34,787 bases of DNA from Ruminococcus sp. (GCA_017529875.1 JAFXNC010000032.1:1-34787), one strand, 5' to 3'; positions 16,135-24,181 are shown, numbered from the stretch's first letter. Notes: generated by a model not told the origin, from the letters alone. Made by a program: numbers and translations.

Positions 16135-18768
16135 TCATATATCCTTGAGCTTGCCCGCCAGCTCCTTGCAGCCGGCGATCAGTCTGCCGTGGTTCGCCTC
16201 GATGGTCGCCGCGTCGCTGTCCTTGGAGGCCATTTCAAGTGCCAGCGCCTGCTCCGCTAAGTCAAGAGCTCCCACAGCGCGGGCGTTGCTTTTAAGGGCG
16301 TGAACCCTTATCCTGTAATCGTTCCAGTCCTGCGCCGCATACATGGCGTCAAGGGCGTCTGCGGTCTCCACGCTGGAGGCGGCAAATTCCGTTATCATCT
16401 CACGGTAGAAGTCCTCGTCGTCCATGCAGTACTTCAAGCCGGTCTGAACGTCTATGCCCAGGGCGGTGAGCTTATCCAGCCCCCCGGGAGCGGCAGGAGC
16501 AGGAGTATCGGCCGGTGCAGGCTGTGCAGGAGCCTCTGCGGGAGGCACTTCCTTTTCGGCCTCCTCATATGCCCCCTCGGGCAGGTACTCCCTCAGCTCT
16601 TTCACCAGCTCCTTGACCTCGATAGGCTTGGAGAGATAATCCCTGAATCCTGCCGAGAGGTAGTTCTCTCTTGCACCCACCACGGCGTTGGCGGTCAGGG
16701 CGATCATTACGGTGTGTCCGGGGATCAGATCTTCCTCACGGAGACGTTTGAGGGTCTCGATGCCGTCCATTCCCGGCATCATGTGATCCAGGAAGACTAT
16801 ATCGTACTCGTTGTGCCTCATGCACTCCACGGCGTCCTCACCGGAGGATGCCAGGTCGGGCTTGATCTTGCAGAGCTTGAGCAGGTTCCGGGCGACCTTC
16901 AAATTCATGTCATTGTCGTCAACCAGCAGTACCCGCGCCGAGGGCGCCTTGATGAGGGCGTCTCTCTGCTCGTGGTGAGCGCTTTCTTTGAGGCGCTTTT
17001 CGTAGTCGCCCACAGGGGTCTCGTCGGCGATCTGCTGTCTTATCACGAAGGAGAACTCCGAGCCCTTGCCGTAGGTGCTCTCCACATGGAGCTTGCTGCC
17101 CATGAGGTCAAGCAGGTTGGTGACTATGGACATACCCAGGCCGGTGCCCTCGATGCTGTGGTTGCGGACCTCGTCGAGGCGCTCGAAGGACTCGAACAGC
17201 TTGTCCCGGTCTTCCTCCCGGATGCCGATGCCTGTGTCCTTTACTGCCACCCTGATGTCTATGTGATCGCCCTCGCGGTCGTGCTCTCTGATGTCAAGGG
17301 TGACAGAGCCCTTTTCGGTGTACTTCACGGCGTTGGTCAGCAGGTTCATGATGACCTGTGAGAACCGCACATTGTCGCCGATCATGGCGCAGGGCAGAGC
17401 CTCGTCCACGTTGACGGTGAACCTCAGCCCCTTTGAATCCGCCCGCTGAACTATGGAGTTCACAAGGTCGTTGATGAAAGATGCAGTGTCGTATTTAAGG
17501 GTGACTATCTCCATCTTGCCGTCCTCGATCTTGGAGAAGTCGAGGATGCTGTTTATCAGCGACAGCAGGGTATTGCCCGCCGAGCCGATGCTCTCGGCGT
17601 AGGAGAGGATGTTCTCGTCCTCCGACTCCCGGAGGATCATCTCGTTCATGCCCAGCACGGCGTTGATAGGCGTGCGTATCTCGTGGGACATCTGCGCCAG
17701 GAAACGGCTCTTGGCGTGGCTGGCGATCTCGTATTTCGATACCGCCCTGACCTCCTCGGTCACGTCCACGAACACGCAGATAAAGCAGAATACCTCGTCA
17801 AAGCTGTCCTTGACGGCGTTGAGCCTTATGGAATAGGCCTTGCTGTGCTTGTTGTTCCACAGCCGCCCGGTGTATATGCTCTGCTCGGACTTGGTGAACA
17901 TCTCTGCGGCGTCCTCGTCGCTGACATCGAAATAGTCGGTGAGCTTGCGGCCGACCAGTCCCTCTTTCTGAGCAAGGGCGTCGGCGAAACGGTTTATCAC
18001 GGCGGTCTTGTGGTCGGTGCCGAACACGATGACGCCGGTCTCGATGAAGTCGAAGACCCGGTCACGGATGTTGCCCATACGCAGATCAAATGAACTTAGC
18101 TGAGATGCACCGTACCAGATCGCGAGAAAGCATACGGCGGCGCCCATGCCCGAGGTGGGAACTGCGGTGAGTCCCATGGCAGGGAAGAAGGTATCAGGCA
18201 GCGTGAAGAACAGCATGGCGAAGTTGGCTATGAACACCATTTTCATGAAGTTGCGCAGCCTCTTGACCCTGTTGTGCCTGATCCATACGATGCCGAAGGA
18301 GAACAGCACCAGGAAGGTGAGCACGATATACACCGTGTGGACAGCCCTGTTGAAGGCTCCCTCCGGGTTGGCGACCCAGGTGGTCCAGCTTTTCTTGCGC
18401 ACGAAGCTTGATACGGTGTTCTGGGAGAAGAAGTAGTAGTCCACCACGCCCGCTATCACCGACAGCACGCGGAAGACCTTTGACACCCGCTTGCCCGCTC
18501 CCGAAATGCTGGTTATCAGGAAGGTCTCGGTGATAAGGAACCCGACCACGCCGATATCCGCGATCTTCCGGAGGATATAGCAGATGTCGTTATCCTCACA
18601 GAAGCCTATGGCTCCGAAGAAGATACACCATATGGCGGCACATATGCCGTAGGAAAAGATAAACAACCGGATACTGCCGGCGGCTTCGCGGTTCCTCAGA
18701 TAAAAGCTTATACCGCAGGTCCCCGCCACAGTACCGATGATAAGCAATAAACAGCTCATTACCCACAT
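16135..18768 (-). CDS. Hybrid sensor histidine kinase (7TM-PAS-HisKA-HATPase-REC-Hpt)
   Basis: This is an 877-aa membrane-bound hybrid kinase containing a full phosphorelay. About seven hydrophobic helices occupy residues 1-225, resembling the 7TM sensor of other kinases, with no large external domain. A PAS-like region spans about 235-340. HisKA has SHEIRTP (histidine 362); the ATPase domain has N475, DTGIG (511-515) and GTGLG (541-545). The receiver has VDDND (616-620) and phospho-acceptor aspartate 661. An alanine/proline linker (about 735-762) leads to an Hpt domain with histidine 823 (RVHALKSNA). No separate response regulator is adjacent, so the final target must be encoded elsewhere. 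The ATG at 18768 has GAGGGG upstream. Confidence 0.93.
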   Translation of the reverse strand: MWVMSCLLLIIGTVAGTCGISFYLRNREAAGSIRLFIFSYGICAAIWCIFFGAIGFCEDNDICYILRKIADIGVVGFLITETFLITSISGAGKRVSKVFRVLSVIAGVVDYYFFSQNTVSSFVRKKSWTTWVANPEGAFNRAVHTVYIVLTFLVLFSFGIVWIRHNRVKRLRNFMKMVFIANFAMLFFTLPDTFFPAMGLTAVPTSGMGAAVCFLAIWYGASQLSSFDLRMGNIRDRVFDFIETGVIVFGTDHKTAVINRFADALAQKEGLVGRKLTDYFDVSDEDAAEMFTKSEQSIYTGRLWNNKHSKAYSIRLNAVKDSFDEVFCFICVFVDVTEEVRAVSKYEIASHAKSRFLAQMSHEIRTPINAVLGMNEMILRESEDENILSYAESIGSAGNTLLSLINSILDFSKIEDGKMEIVTLKYDTASFINDLVNSIVQRADSKGLRFTVNVDEALPCAMIGDNVRFSQVIMNLLTNAVKYTEKGSVTLDIREHDREGDHIDIRVAVKDTGIGIREEDRDKLFESFERLDEVRNHSIEGTGLGMSIVTNLLDLMGSKLHVESTYGKGSEFSFVIRQQIADETPVGDYEKRLKESAHHEQRDALIKAPSARVLLVDDNDMNLKVARNLLKLCKIKPDLASSGEDAVECMRHNEYDIVFLDHMMPGMDGIETLKRLREEDLIPGHTVMIALTANAVVGARENYLSAGFRDYLSKPIEVKELVKELREYLPEGAYEEAEKEVPPAEAPAQPAPADTPAPAAPGGLDKLTALGIDVQTGLKYCMDDEDFYREMITEFAASSVETADALDAMYAAQDWNDYRIRVHALKSNARAVGALDLAEQALALEMASKDSDAATIEANHGRLIAGCKELAGKLKDI

Positions 18769-18820
18769 TTGTCAGCATTACCCCTCATCCAAAGTCTTTG
18801 TATAAAGCACTTATCCTTAT

Positions 18821-18849
18821 ATTATAGCACTCAGCCGCCGATGTGTCAA
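18821..18849 (-). promoter_or_regulatory. Promoter of the hybrid kinase gene
   Basis: On the minus strand a perfect TTGACA (18844-18849), a 17-bp spacer ending TGC and TATAAT (18821-18826). Confidence 0.85.
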
Positions 18850-18916
18850 TAAAAATATGGATATTTCCTGGATATGAGGCGCATTGCCCGCCGGTGAAAC
18901 TGTAACACTAATGTAA

Positions 18917-18945
18917 TTGACTTATTGGCTCCGCCGCGGTATAAT
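18917..18945 (+). promoter_or_regulatory. Promoter of the cytidylate-kinase-like gene
   Basis: TTGACT (18917-18922), a 17-bp spacer and TATAAT (18940-18945). Confidence 0.82.
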
Positions 18946-18983
18946 GATAATAACCAAAAAACAAATTTAGGGGAGGTTTGGAT

Positions 18984-19601
18984 ATGTCAAAGATAAACGC
19001 AGTTGCTATCGAGAGGCAGTATTGCAGTGGAGGCAGCGAGATCGGAAAGCGCGTCGGTGAGATGCTGGGTATACCCTGCTATGACCGGGAGATCGTTGAG
19101 CTGGCGGCAGAGCGGCTCGGCATCACCTCCGAGGAGATCAGGAAGTTCGAGGAGTGGGTCATCAGCCCCATCAAGGCGCAGTTTCATCTGCGGCGCGAGA
19201 ATCAGCTGGATATGTTTGAGAAAGTCTTCGCCGCCGAGACCGAGATCATCGCTGAGTACGCCCGCAGGGGTCCCTGCGTTATAGTGGGACGCTGCGCGGG
19301 GTACATCCTCAAAAACATCACCCGCACCCTCAAGGTCTACATCTGCGCCACTGCCGAGAGCCGTACAGAGCGGGCGGTGAGCGAGCACCATATCGCCTTT
19401 GACGATGCGGACAACGTGCTCAAACGCTACGACAAGAAACGCGGGGATTTCTTCAACGTCAACACCCGGCAGAACTGGTCGTCGATGCTGACCTATGACA
19501 TCTGCCTCAACAGCTCCGCTCTGGGCGTAGAGGGCTGTGCCAGGACGATCTGCGACATGGTCAGGGCATCGGGCTGGGGCGACGAGCTCAAGGGGAAATA
19601 A
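18984..19601 (+). CDS. Cytidylate-kinase-like P-loop protein
   Basis: This 205-aa protein belongs to the cytidylate kinase-like family common in Clostridia. It opens with VAIERQYCSGGSEIGKRVGE (a variant P-loop, from residue 8) and continues IPCYDREIVELAAERLG and GPCVIVGRCAGYIL, as in the family. It is distinct from the housekeeping Cmk linked to ribosomal protein S1, and its substrate is not established. The ATG at 18984 is seven bases after GGGGAGG; a TTG two codons upstream is less likely. It is monocistronic with its own promoter and terminator. Confidence 0.85.
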   Translation: MSKINAVAIERQYCSGGSEIGKRVGEMLGIPCYDREIVELAAERLGITSEEIRKFEEWVISPIKAQFHLRRENQLDMFEKVFAAETEIIAEYARRGPCVIVGRCAGYILKNITRTLKVYICATAESRTERAVSEHHIAFDDADNVLKRYDKKRGDFFNVNTRQNWSSMLTYDICLNSSALGVEGCARTICDMVRASGWGDELKGK

Positions 19602-19613
19602 GCTCAGAAAGGC

Positions 19614-19646
19614 AAACGGTATATCCTCCGGGATATACCGTTTTTT
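19614..19646. terminator. Bidirectional intrinsic terminator
   Basis: AAACGGTATATCC and its complement flank a TCCG loop, followed by a run of six T. It separates convergent genes. The stem closely resembles that of the terminator at 16092-16128. Confidence 0.9.
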
Positions 19647-19648
19647 GC

Positions 19649-20545
19649 TTACAGCTTCTTTTTTATCTCTGCGTACAGCTTTCTCACGAAGTTCGCCCCT
19701 GCGCGGCCTGTCTGCTGACAGCCCCAGGCCTTTTGCAGCGCCTTTACCGCCTTCACCGCGTCGGCGTCGTAGGTCTTGCTGTCGTTCACCTTCACCGATG
19801 TGAGCCCGCAGTCGCAGGCCAGCCGCAGCAGCTCTTTCACCGCCAGCGCCCCCACCGTGGTCTCACCCAGCTTGTAGCAGCTGCCGCTGTCCAGGAGCTT
19901 TTCGCTGCCGGAAGGCGTCTGGTAGCCGTTCAGCCCGGCTGACTTTATTATCGAGGGGTAGTCGGTGTAGCAGTAGTCGTGATCCACGTCCCCGCTGATG
20001 CCGCTGACCCGGGCGGTGCCGTTCTGCCACATACCGTAGGAGCCTGTGTAGCTGCACTTTGAGCTCCACTCGGCGATCCAGCAGGCGTACCTCTCCCGGA
20101 CGGCGGCGCTTACGCACTTGGTATACCAGTAGGTGGAGCAGTACACTCCGGTGAACCACCCCGCTTTTTCCAGGGTATCGCAGAAGGTCTTCACCGCCTG
20201 GTCGCAGAAGCTCATGCCCTGGGAGAACTGCTCCTCTCTTTCCAGGTCGAACCACACCGGGTAATCCAGCTGGCGGCCTTTGAGCCATTTGACGGCGGTA
20301 TCGGCCTCGTATTTAACGTAATCGACGGTATTGGCGTAGGTGAACCAATAGGCGCCGACGCCGAGGCCGGCGGCTTTTGCGGCTTTATAGTACTCGTCGA
20401 ACTCAGAGTCCATGACCACATCTTTTTTGTTCCTGTCCCACTCGTTGAGGCGCAGGATGACGAAGCTGTACCCTGCCGAGCGGACCTTTTTGAAGTCAAC
20501 TCCCGACTGGCAGGAGGAAATATCAAGTCCCTGAACTGTGCTCAT
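19649..20545 (-). CDS. GH25 lysozyme (phage-endolysin-like) with C-terminal binding domain
   Basis: This is a muramidase cleaving the beta-1,4 bond between N-acetylmuramic acid and N-acetylglucosamine. The 298-aa protein starts with the GH25 pattern QGLDISSCQSGVDFKKV (aspartate 8), and YPVWFDLE gives the catalytic Dx E pair (aspartate 100, glutamate 102). Residues from about 215 form a small helical region (VKAVKALQKAWG) like a peptidoglycan-binding domain. There is no signal peptide, which suits a phage endolysin released by a holin, or a mother-cell/spore lytic enzyme. It lies downstream of spoIVB on the same strand. Its AGGAGG ribosome site is part of a perfect 8-bp stem. Confidence 0.9.
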   Translation of the reverse strand: MSTVQGLDISSCQSGVDFKKVRSAGYSFVILRLNEWDRNKKDVVMDSEFDEYYKAAKAAGLGVGAYWFTYANTVDYVKYEADTAVKWLKGRQLDYPVWFDLEREEQFSQGMSFCDQAVKTFCDTLEKAGWFTGVYCSTYWYTKCVSAAVRERYACWIAEWSSKCSYTGSYGMWQNGTARVSGISGDVDHDYCYTDYPSIIKSAGLNGYQTPSGSEKLLDSGSCYKLGETTVGALAVKELLRLACDCGLTSVKVNDSKTYDADAVKAVKALQKAWGCQQTGRAGANFVRKLYAEIKKKL

Positions 20546-20549
20546 AAAC

Positions 20550-20583
20550 GCACCTCCTTGATACAGTATATTCAGGGAGGTGC
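20550..20583 (-). promoter_or_regulatory. Hairpin sequestering the lysozyme ribosome binding site
   Basis: On the minus strand GCACCTCC (20583-20576) pairs perfectly with GGAGGTGC (20557-20550), which contains the Shine-Dalgarno site five bases before the ATG at 20545. After a C/A mismatch, TGA/TCA adds three more pairs. A TATACT in the loop could be a -10 box, although no good -35 is evident. Read-through RNA would be folded and poorly translated; RNA starting in the loop would lack the blocking arm. Confidence 0.6.
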
Positions 20584-20704
20584 AGGGCGGTCATAGGGGG
20601 GCAAGTGCCGTTTCCGGCTGTGCGCCTCTCCGGACGAGATTCGCCCGGGGACGTTGTCCGCTCGGCTCTTTCCTGCGAGCGCGGTCGTTATTTTCAGCTT
20701 GCTG

Positions 20705-21892
20705 CTATTTTTCGTTCTCTCTCATCCTGAAATACATATCCTCCGCAAAGATCGCGTAACCCCCCGTCGGATCGTCTACAAATACATGGGTCACTGCCCC
20801 CACCAGCCTGCCGTCCTGTATGATCGGGCTCCCGCTCATGCCCTGTACTATCCCGCCGGCCTGTCCCAGCAGCCGCTCGTCAGTCACCCGGATCACCATG
20901 TCGTGTGCCGCATCGTCCGAAAGGTCGATGTTCTCTATGCAGACCGTGTACCGCTCCGGTTCGCTGCCCGACAGGGTCGAAAGTATCTCCGCCTCCCCCG
21001 GACGAATCTCCTGCTTGAACCCCAGCGGCAGCGACAGCCCGCTTTCCGGCGCCTCGCTCAGTCTCCCGAAGACCCCCTCGGAGATGTTCGCCGTGATGTC
21101 CCCCACCGGCTCCGCGGAGACAAATTCTCCCAAAAGCTGCCCCGGTTCGCCGTGCTCGCTCCGGGCACAGCCGGTGATGGTCACCTCCCCCACAGTCCCG
21201 TGAGAGACCGGCAGCGGGAGCTTGGTGTCAGCGTCGCATATCGGGTGTCCGAGGCCGGCAAAGCCCCCTGTTTCCGGGTCGTAGAAGGTCAGAGTGCCTA
21301 TCCCTGCCGAGGAGTCCCGCACCCACATACCCGCCTTGTAGGTGCCGCCGCTGTATACCGGCGTCAGCGTTGCGGTCTGCTCCCGTCCGCCCCGGCTGAA
21401 GGACACCGAACAGGGCTTGCCCCTGGTACTGCCGATGATCTCGCTGACCCGCTTGTTGGTGGTGACGGTCTGCCCGTCGATCTCTGTTATGACGTCCCCT
21501 ACCCTGATGCCGCACTCCGAGGCGGGACAGCTGCTGTTGATGTCTTCGAGGGCTATGACCATGACCCCGTCGGTCATGAGCTTTATGCCGAAGGGCTCCC
21601 CGCTGACCGTCAGCACCGGGCGCTCCAGTCTGCCCTCGGATACGTTTTTAATGGGGAAGGTGTCAAAGAGCAGCAGCGTTCCCTGACGGGCGTCGGGCTC
21701 TCTGCTCTCGCCCTGTGAGGTCTGACCGTCGAATTTAGTCGTCACGCCGAACACCGACTCCACCGCCAGTTCCTCGCCGTCTGCGACGGAATAATAGCTG
21801 GGCAGGTGATGTCCGTAAAAGCCTATCAGCCCGATGACCGAAAGAGCCGCCGCCCCCGCAAGCGCAGCGGTGCTCCGAAAAAAACGGCGCAT
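20705..21892 (-). CDS. spoIVB: SpoIVB-type serine peptidase (family S55) with PDZ domain
   Basis: In Bacillus SpoIVB is made in the forespore, crosses into the intermembrane space and triggers pro-sigma-K processing. The 395-aa protein has one N-terminal membrane anchor (about 8-27), a PDZ domain at about 95-165 (GIRVGDVITEIDGQTV) and an S55 domain. Likely catalytic residues are histidine 216 (GLGHPICD), aspartate 338 (RVTDER) and serine 353 (GMSGSPI). The 15-residue Asp-Ser spacing equals that of the Bacillus enzyme. The ATG at 21892 has AAAGGA upstream; the frame runs 25 codons further without a ribosome site. Spo0A, the usual neighbour, is not adjacent; a lysozyme gene follows instead. Confidence 0.92.
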   Translation of the reverse strand: MRRFFRSTAALAGAAALSVIGLIGFYGHHLPSYYSVADGEELAVESVFGVTTKFDGQTSQGESREPDARQGTLLLFDTFPIKNVSEGRLERPVLTVSGEPFGIKLMTDGVMVIALEDINSSCPASECGIRVGDVITEIDGQTVTTNKRVSEIIGSTRGKPCSVSFSRGGREQTATLTPVYSGGTYKAGMWVRDSSAGIGTLTFYDPETGGFAGLGHPICDADTKLPLPVSHGTVGEVTITGCARSEHGEPGQLLGEFVSAEPVGDITANISEGVFGRLSEAPESGLSLPLGFKQEIRPGEAEILSTLSGSEPERYTVCIENIDLSDDAAHDMVIRVTDERLLGQAGGIVQGMSGSPIIQDGRLVGAVTHVFVDDPTGGYAIFAEDMYFRMRENEK

Positions 21893-22090
21893 ATATATCA
21901 AGTCCTTTCGATTTATTTTATACATATATTTTCTGCATCTGCGCAGAATAAATACGTTCAGTGCCAAAAGTATATTTTGTCTTGGAAAGGGTATTTGCAG
22001 AAATTTTATGACCCGCAGACAGGCTTATGGAAAAATATACCGCGAATAAAACCGAGCCTATGCATTTTGGGCTGATGATCTCCGGGCAGG

Positions 22091-22119
22091 TTGACGTATT
22101 AAGCACTTTGTGTTATAAT
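22091..22119 (+). promoter_or_regulatory. Promoter of the 206-aa membrane protein gene
   Basis: TTGACG (22091-22096), a 17-bp spacer and TATAAT (22114-22119). Confidence 0.8.
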
Positions 22120-22181
22120 GGTCTGGAATACTCTGCGGTATCTCCGCATATATATATCTTATCCCATTCAAGAGGTGTAAT

Positions 22182-22802
22182 ATGTCAAAAAAAGACAGGC
22201 TCAAAAAACAGAGCTTAAAGCAGTTGGAAGCAAAAAAAGACGCCGCCCGCGAGGAGCAGCGTGAGCGTTCACAGGTCAGGGAGAGCAAGAGCGCAAGAAA
22301 GCTCCGCCGCCGGGCAAAGAAGCTGGATTCGGCGTTGACGGTGCTGCTTAAAATATTCATGTGCGTGCCGTTTCTGTGGTCGGGGCTGTATTACGGCGGC
22401 ATCTTTATAGTCGGCATCTCCGGCGAGCAGATGGACGACGTTCCGGTGAGGATAGCGGTATTTCTGGGCATCGGCTCGGCGCTGTGCCTGACGGGGATAG
22501 TGCTGGCGTTCCTGAGCAAGTACATAGTACAGTTTCTGTTCTGCTTTGCCGGGGCAGTGACCTTCATGCAGGGAGCGTCATACATTGTGGACAAGGCGAA
22601 GGAGCGCATCGGCGAGGGCTACGGCCTGACCGAGGAACAGAAGGGACTTGCGGCGAAATGGCGCTGGGGGCTCTACCCGATCATGGCTGTTGCGGTGATC
22701 TCGGCGGTGCTGTTGGCAAGATACATCATAAAGAAAGTCTCGGCGCGGCGGCGCAGGCAGAGGGAGCTGGACAATGCACCGGTCAAGAGCATTGTGGACT
22801 GA
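22182..22802 (+). CDS. Uncharacterised four-helix membrane protein
   Basis: This is a 206-aa protein of unknown function. Residues 1-50 are very basic and charged (KKDRLKKQSLKQLEAKKD and an RRRAKK cluster), probably a cytoplasmic helix or coiled coil. Hydrophobic helices lie at about 51-79, 90-110, 113-134 and 162-182, and the tail is again basic (ARRRRQRE). Both ends are therefore predicted to be cytoplasmic. The gene has its own promoter, an AAGAGGTG ribosome site and a downstream terminator. I recognise no family motif. Confidence 0.8.
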   Translation: MSKKDRLKKQSLKQLEAKKDAAREEQRERSQVRESKSARKLRRRAKKLDSALTVLLKIFMCVPFLWSGLYYGGIFIVGISGEQMDDVPVRIAVFLGIGSALCLTGIVLAFLSKYIVQFLFCFAGAVTFMQGASYIVDKAKERIGEGYGLTEEQKGLAAKWRWGLYPIMAVAVISAVLLARYIIKKVSARRRRQRELDNAPVKSIVD

Positions 22803-22811
22803 CGGGAATAA

Positions 22812-22845
22812 GCGGGGGCATCAAATGAAGATGCCTCCGCTTTGT
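22812..22845 (+). terminator. Intrinsic terminator after the membrane protein gene
   Basis: GCGGGGGCATC (22812-22822) pairs with GATGCCTCCGC (22830-22840), one wobble, followed by TTTGT. A second GC-rich stem with a TTTT tail (22863-22904) may act as a back-up. Confidence 0.7.
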
Positions 22846-22931
22846 CACAAGGGAGATCCAAGACGCGGCGCGGAGCAAAACGAGGCTGACTCCGGCCGCG
22901 TTTTGATTTAATGTTTTAAATCATTAAGCGG

Positions 22932-22960
22932 TTGACAATCCACCGGAAATATGCTATAAT
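22932..22960 (+). promoter_or_regulatory. Promoter of the phage-like 82-aa gene
   Basis: Perfect TTGACA (22932-22937), a 17-bp spacer ending TGC and perfect TATAAT (22955-22960): one of the closest consensus promoters in the window. Confidence 0.88.
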
Positions 22961-23032
22961 GAAATTCGGAAGATCAATAAAGGGTGTTTTACTGTATCGG
23001 CACCTTTAATGATTATTGAAGGAGGTTGTTTT

Positions 23033-23281
23033 ATGGAACTTAAGGAAACAGTAGATCTGATGATGTCGGAGAACAGAAAGGAAAGGCTCAAGGCCGAGTA
23101 CTGGCAGACCAAGCTCAGGCTCGAAAGGCTCAATGCCTACATCTCCAAGCTCAATGCCGGCGGAGAGGCCGACGTCGATGACAGCGTTGACGTGCTCCAG
23201 GCTCAGAGCACCGCTATGCACGATTACCTCTATTTCCTCGAGATCAGGATGAAGATGTACGGCTTTATCGCCGCAGACTGA
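23033..23281 (+). CDS. Small protein like phage crAss001_48-related proteins
   Basis: This 82-aa, helical, charged protein has the pattern MELKETVDLMMSENRKERL then KAEYWQTKLRLERL, resembling the small crAss001_48-related proteins found in phages and prophages of gut Firmicutes. Their function is not known to me. The ATG at 23033 follows AAGGAGG; an upstream in-frame ATG at 23009 has no ribosome site. A consensus promoter and a perfect terminator make it a free-standing, probably well expressed gene, possibly a domesticated phage remnant. Confidence 0.72.
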   Translation: MELKETVDLMMSENRKERLKAEYWQTKLRLERLNAYISKLNAGGEADVDDSVDVLQAQSTAMHDYLYFLEIRMKMYGFIAAD

Positions 23282-23304
23282 GGATCAAAAACGTTTACGG
23301 ATCA

Positions 23305-23335
23305 GACCTTGCCGTGTTCGGCAAGGTCGGTTTTG
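23305..23335 (+). terminator. Intrinsic terminator
   Basis: GACCTTGCCG (23305-23314), loop TGTT, perfect complement (23319-23328), then GGTTTTG. It follows the 82-aa gene. Confidence 0.88.
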
Positions 23336-23370
23336 TATACGGATGACTTTTTTGAAAGCGAGGGATGACC

Positions 23371-23847
23371 GTGACAACGGATGAACTCATGGCGCTGGCT
23401 GACCGGTCGCTGTTTGCGGTGATCGGCTACCGGGATGAAGACGGCAGGCAGAACGTGCGCAAGGTCTTCTGCGTGTGGCACAGAGGGCTTGGCAGACACC
23501 TGATCTCCACCAATACAAGCTCGGCTCACGTTAAAAGCCTTCGGGCGGACGGGAATTGCTGCCTCTACTTCTCCGACGACGCGGCCTTTGAGGGGCTGTG
23601 CCTGTTCGGGAAGGCCGTCATCCGCACCGACCGCAAGTATAAAGAACTGCTGTGGAACGAGGGCGACGAAAAATACTACCCCGGCGGCATCGGCGACGAG
23701 GACTACTGCGTGATAGAATTCATAGCCGACAGCGCCCGCTACTACCGCTATGACGGCAAGGGCGCCCTCACCGCCGCCGACCTGGAAAAATACGACGAAG
23801 GCAGGGAGTTTGTGAACGGGTATGATAAGACGCATGGGCAGCGGTAA
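23371..23847 (+). CDS. Pyridoxamine 5'-phosphate oxidase-like (split-barrel flavin) protein
   Basis: This protein of about 158 aa belongs to the PNPOx-like split-barrel family, whose members bind FMN, F420 or haem and often have unknown substrates. It shows the usual order: N-terminal helix (DELMALADRSLFAVIGYRDE), strand with NVRKVFCVW, then ISTNTSSAHVKSLRADGNCC and YFSDDAAFEGLCLFGKA. I place the start at GTG 23371, because GAGGG lies six bases before it; the ATG at 23365 directly touches the GAGGG and would have no spacing. No terminator-free partner is seen; it ends before a shared terminator. Confidence 0.82.
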   Translation: MTTDELMALADRSLFAVIGYRDEDGRQNVRKVFCVWHRGLGRHLISTNTSSAHVKSLRADGNCCLYFSDDAAFEGLCLFGKAVIRTDRKYKELLWNEGDEKYYPGGIGDEDYCVIEFIADSARYYRYDGKGALTAADLEKYDEGREFVNGYDKTHGQR

Positions 23848-23869
23848 GGCTGTTTATTATCAAAAAAAT

Positions 23870-23900
23870 AACGCCTGCGGGTATTCTCCGCGGGCGTTTC
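23870..23900. terminator. Bidirectional intrinsic terminator
   Basis: AACGCCTGCGG (23870-23880) pairs with CCGCGGGCGTT (23888-23898) with one wobble. It has A-rich sequence on one side and TTTCTATTTATTTTT on the other. It separates the flavin-type gene from the XRE pseudogene. The stem resembles that at 11752. Confidence 0.82.
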
Positions 23901-24181
23901 TATTTATTTTTGAGCCGTTCGACAACGTGCTGGACGGCTTTTATATCTTCCTCGTCGAGACCGGAAACATCTATCGTCCTGCCTCGCTCAATGCCGAGCA
24001 GGTAGTCGGTGCTGACGTGGAACACATAGGACATCTTTGCAAGCACCTCCGGCGAAGGGGAACGCTCTCTCAGCTCATAGAACGAGACCACTGATTATGT
24101 CACGCCGAGGCGGTCAGCAAGCTGCTGCTGTGTGAGCCCGCTTTGACGGCGGAGCTCTTTTAATCTGCTTCCGAAATCCAC
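23900..24181 (-). pseudogene. XRE-family HTH regulator broken by one stop codon
   Basis: Reading the minus strand from a GTG at 24181 (AGGAG ten bases upstream) gives a normal Xre/Cro-type helix-turn-helix: FGSRLKELRRQSGLTQQQLA then DRLGVT. A TAA follows (codon 29, 24097-24095), and after it SVVSFYELRERSPSPEVLAK and YVFHVSTDYLLGIE in the same frame. The family usually has lysine (AAA) in that position (TKSVVS), so one A-to-T change explains the break. The downstream part could start at the GTG at 24091 but would lack half the DNA-binding domain. It may have repressed the divergent gene at 24348. Confidence 0.82.

Noticed and set aside
21893..22000. Sigma-F or sigma-G promoter for spoIVB
   Set aside because: No convincing match to either consensus; only AT-rich candidates with poor -35 boxes.
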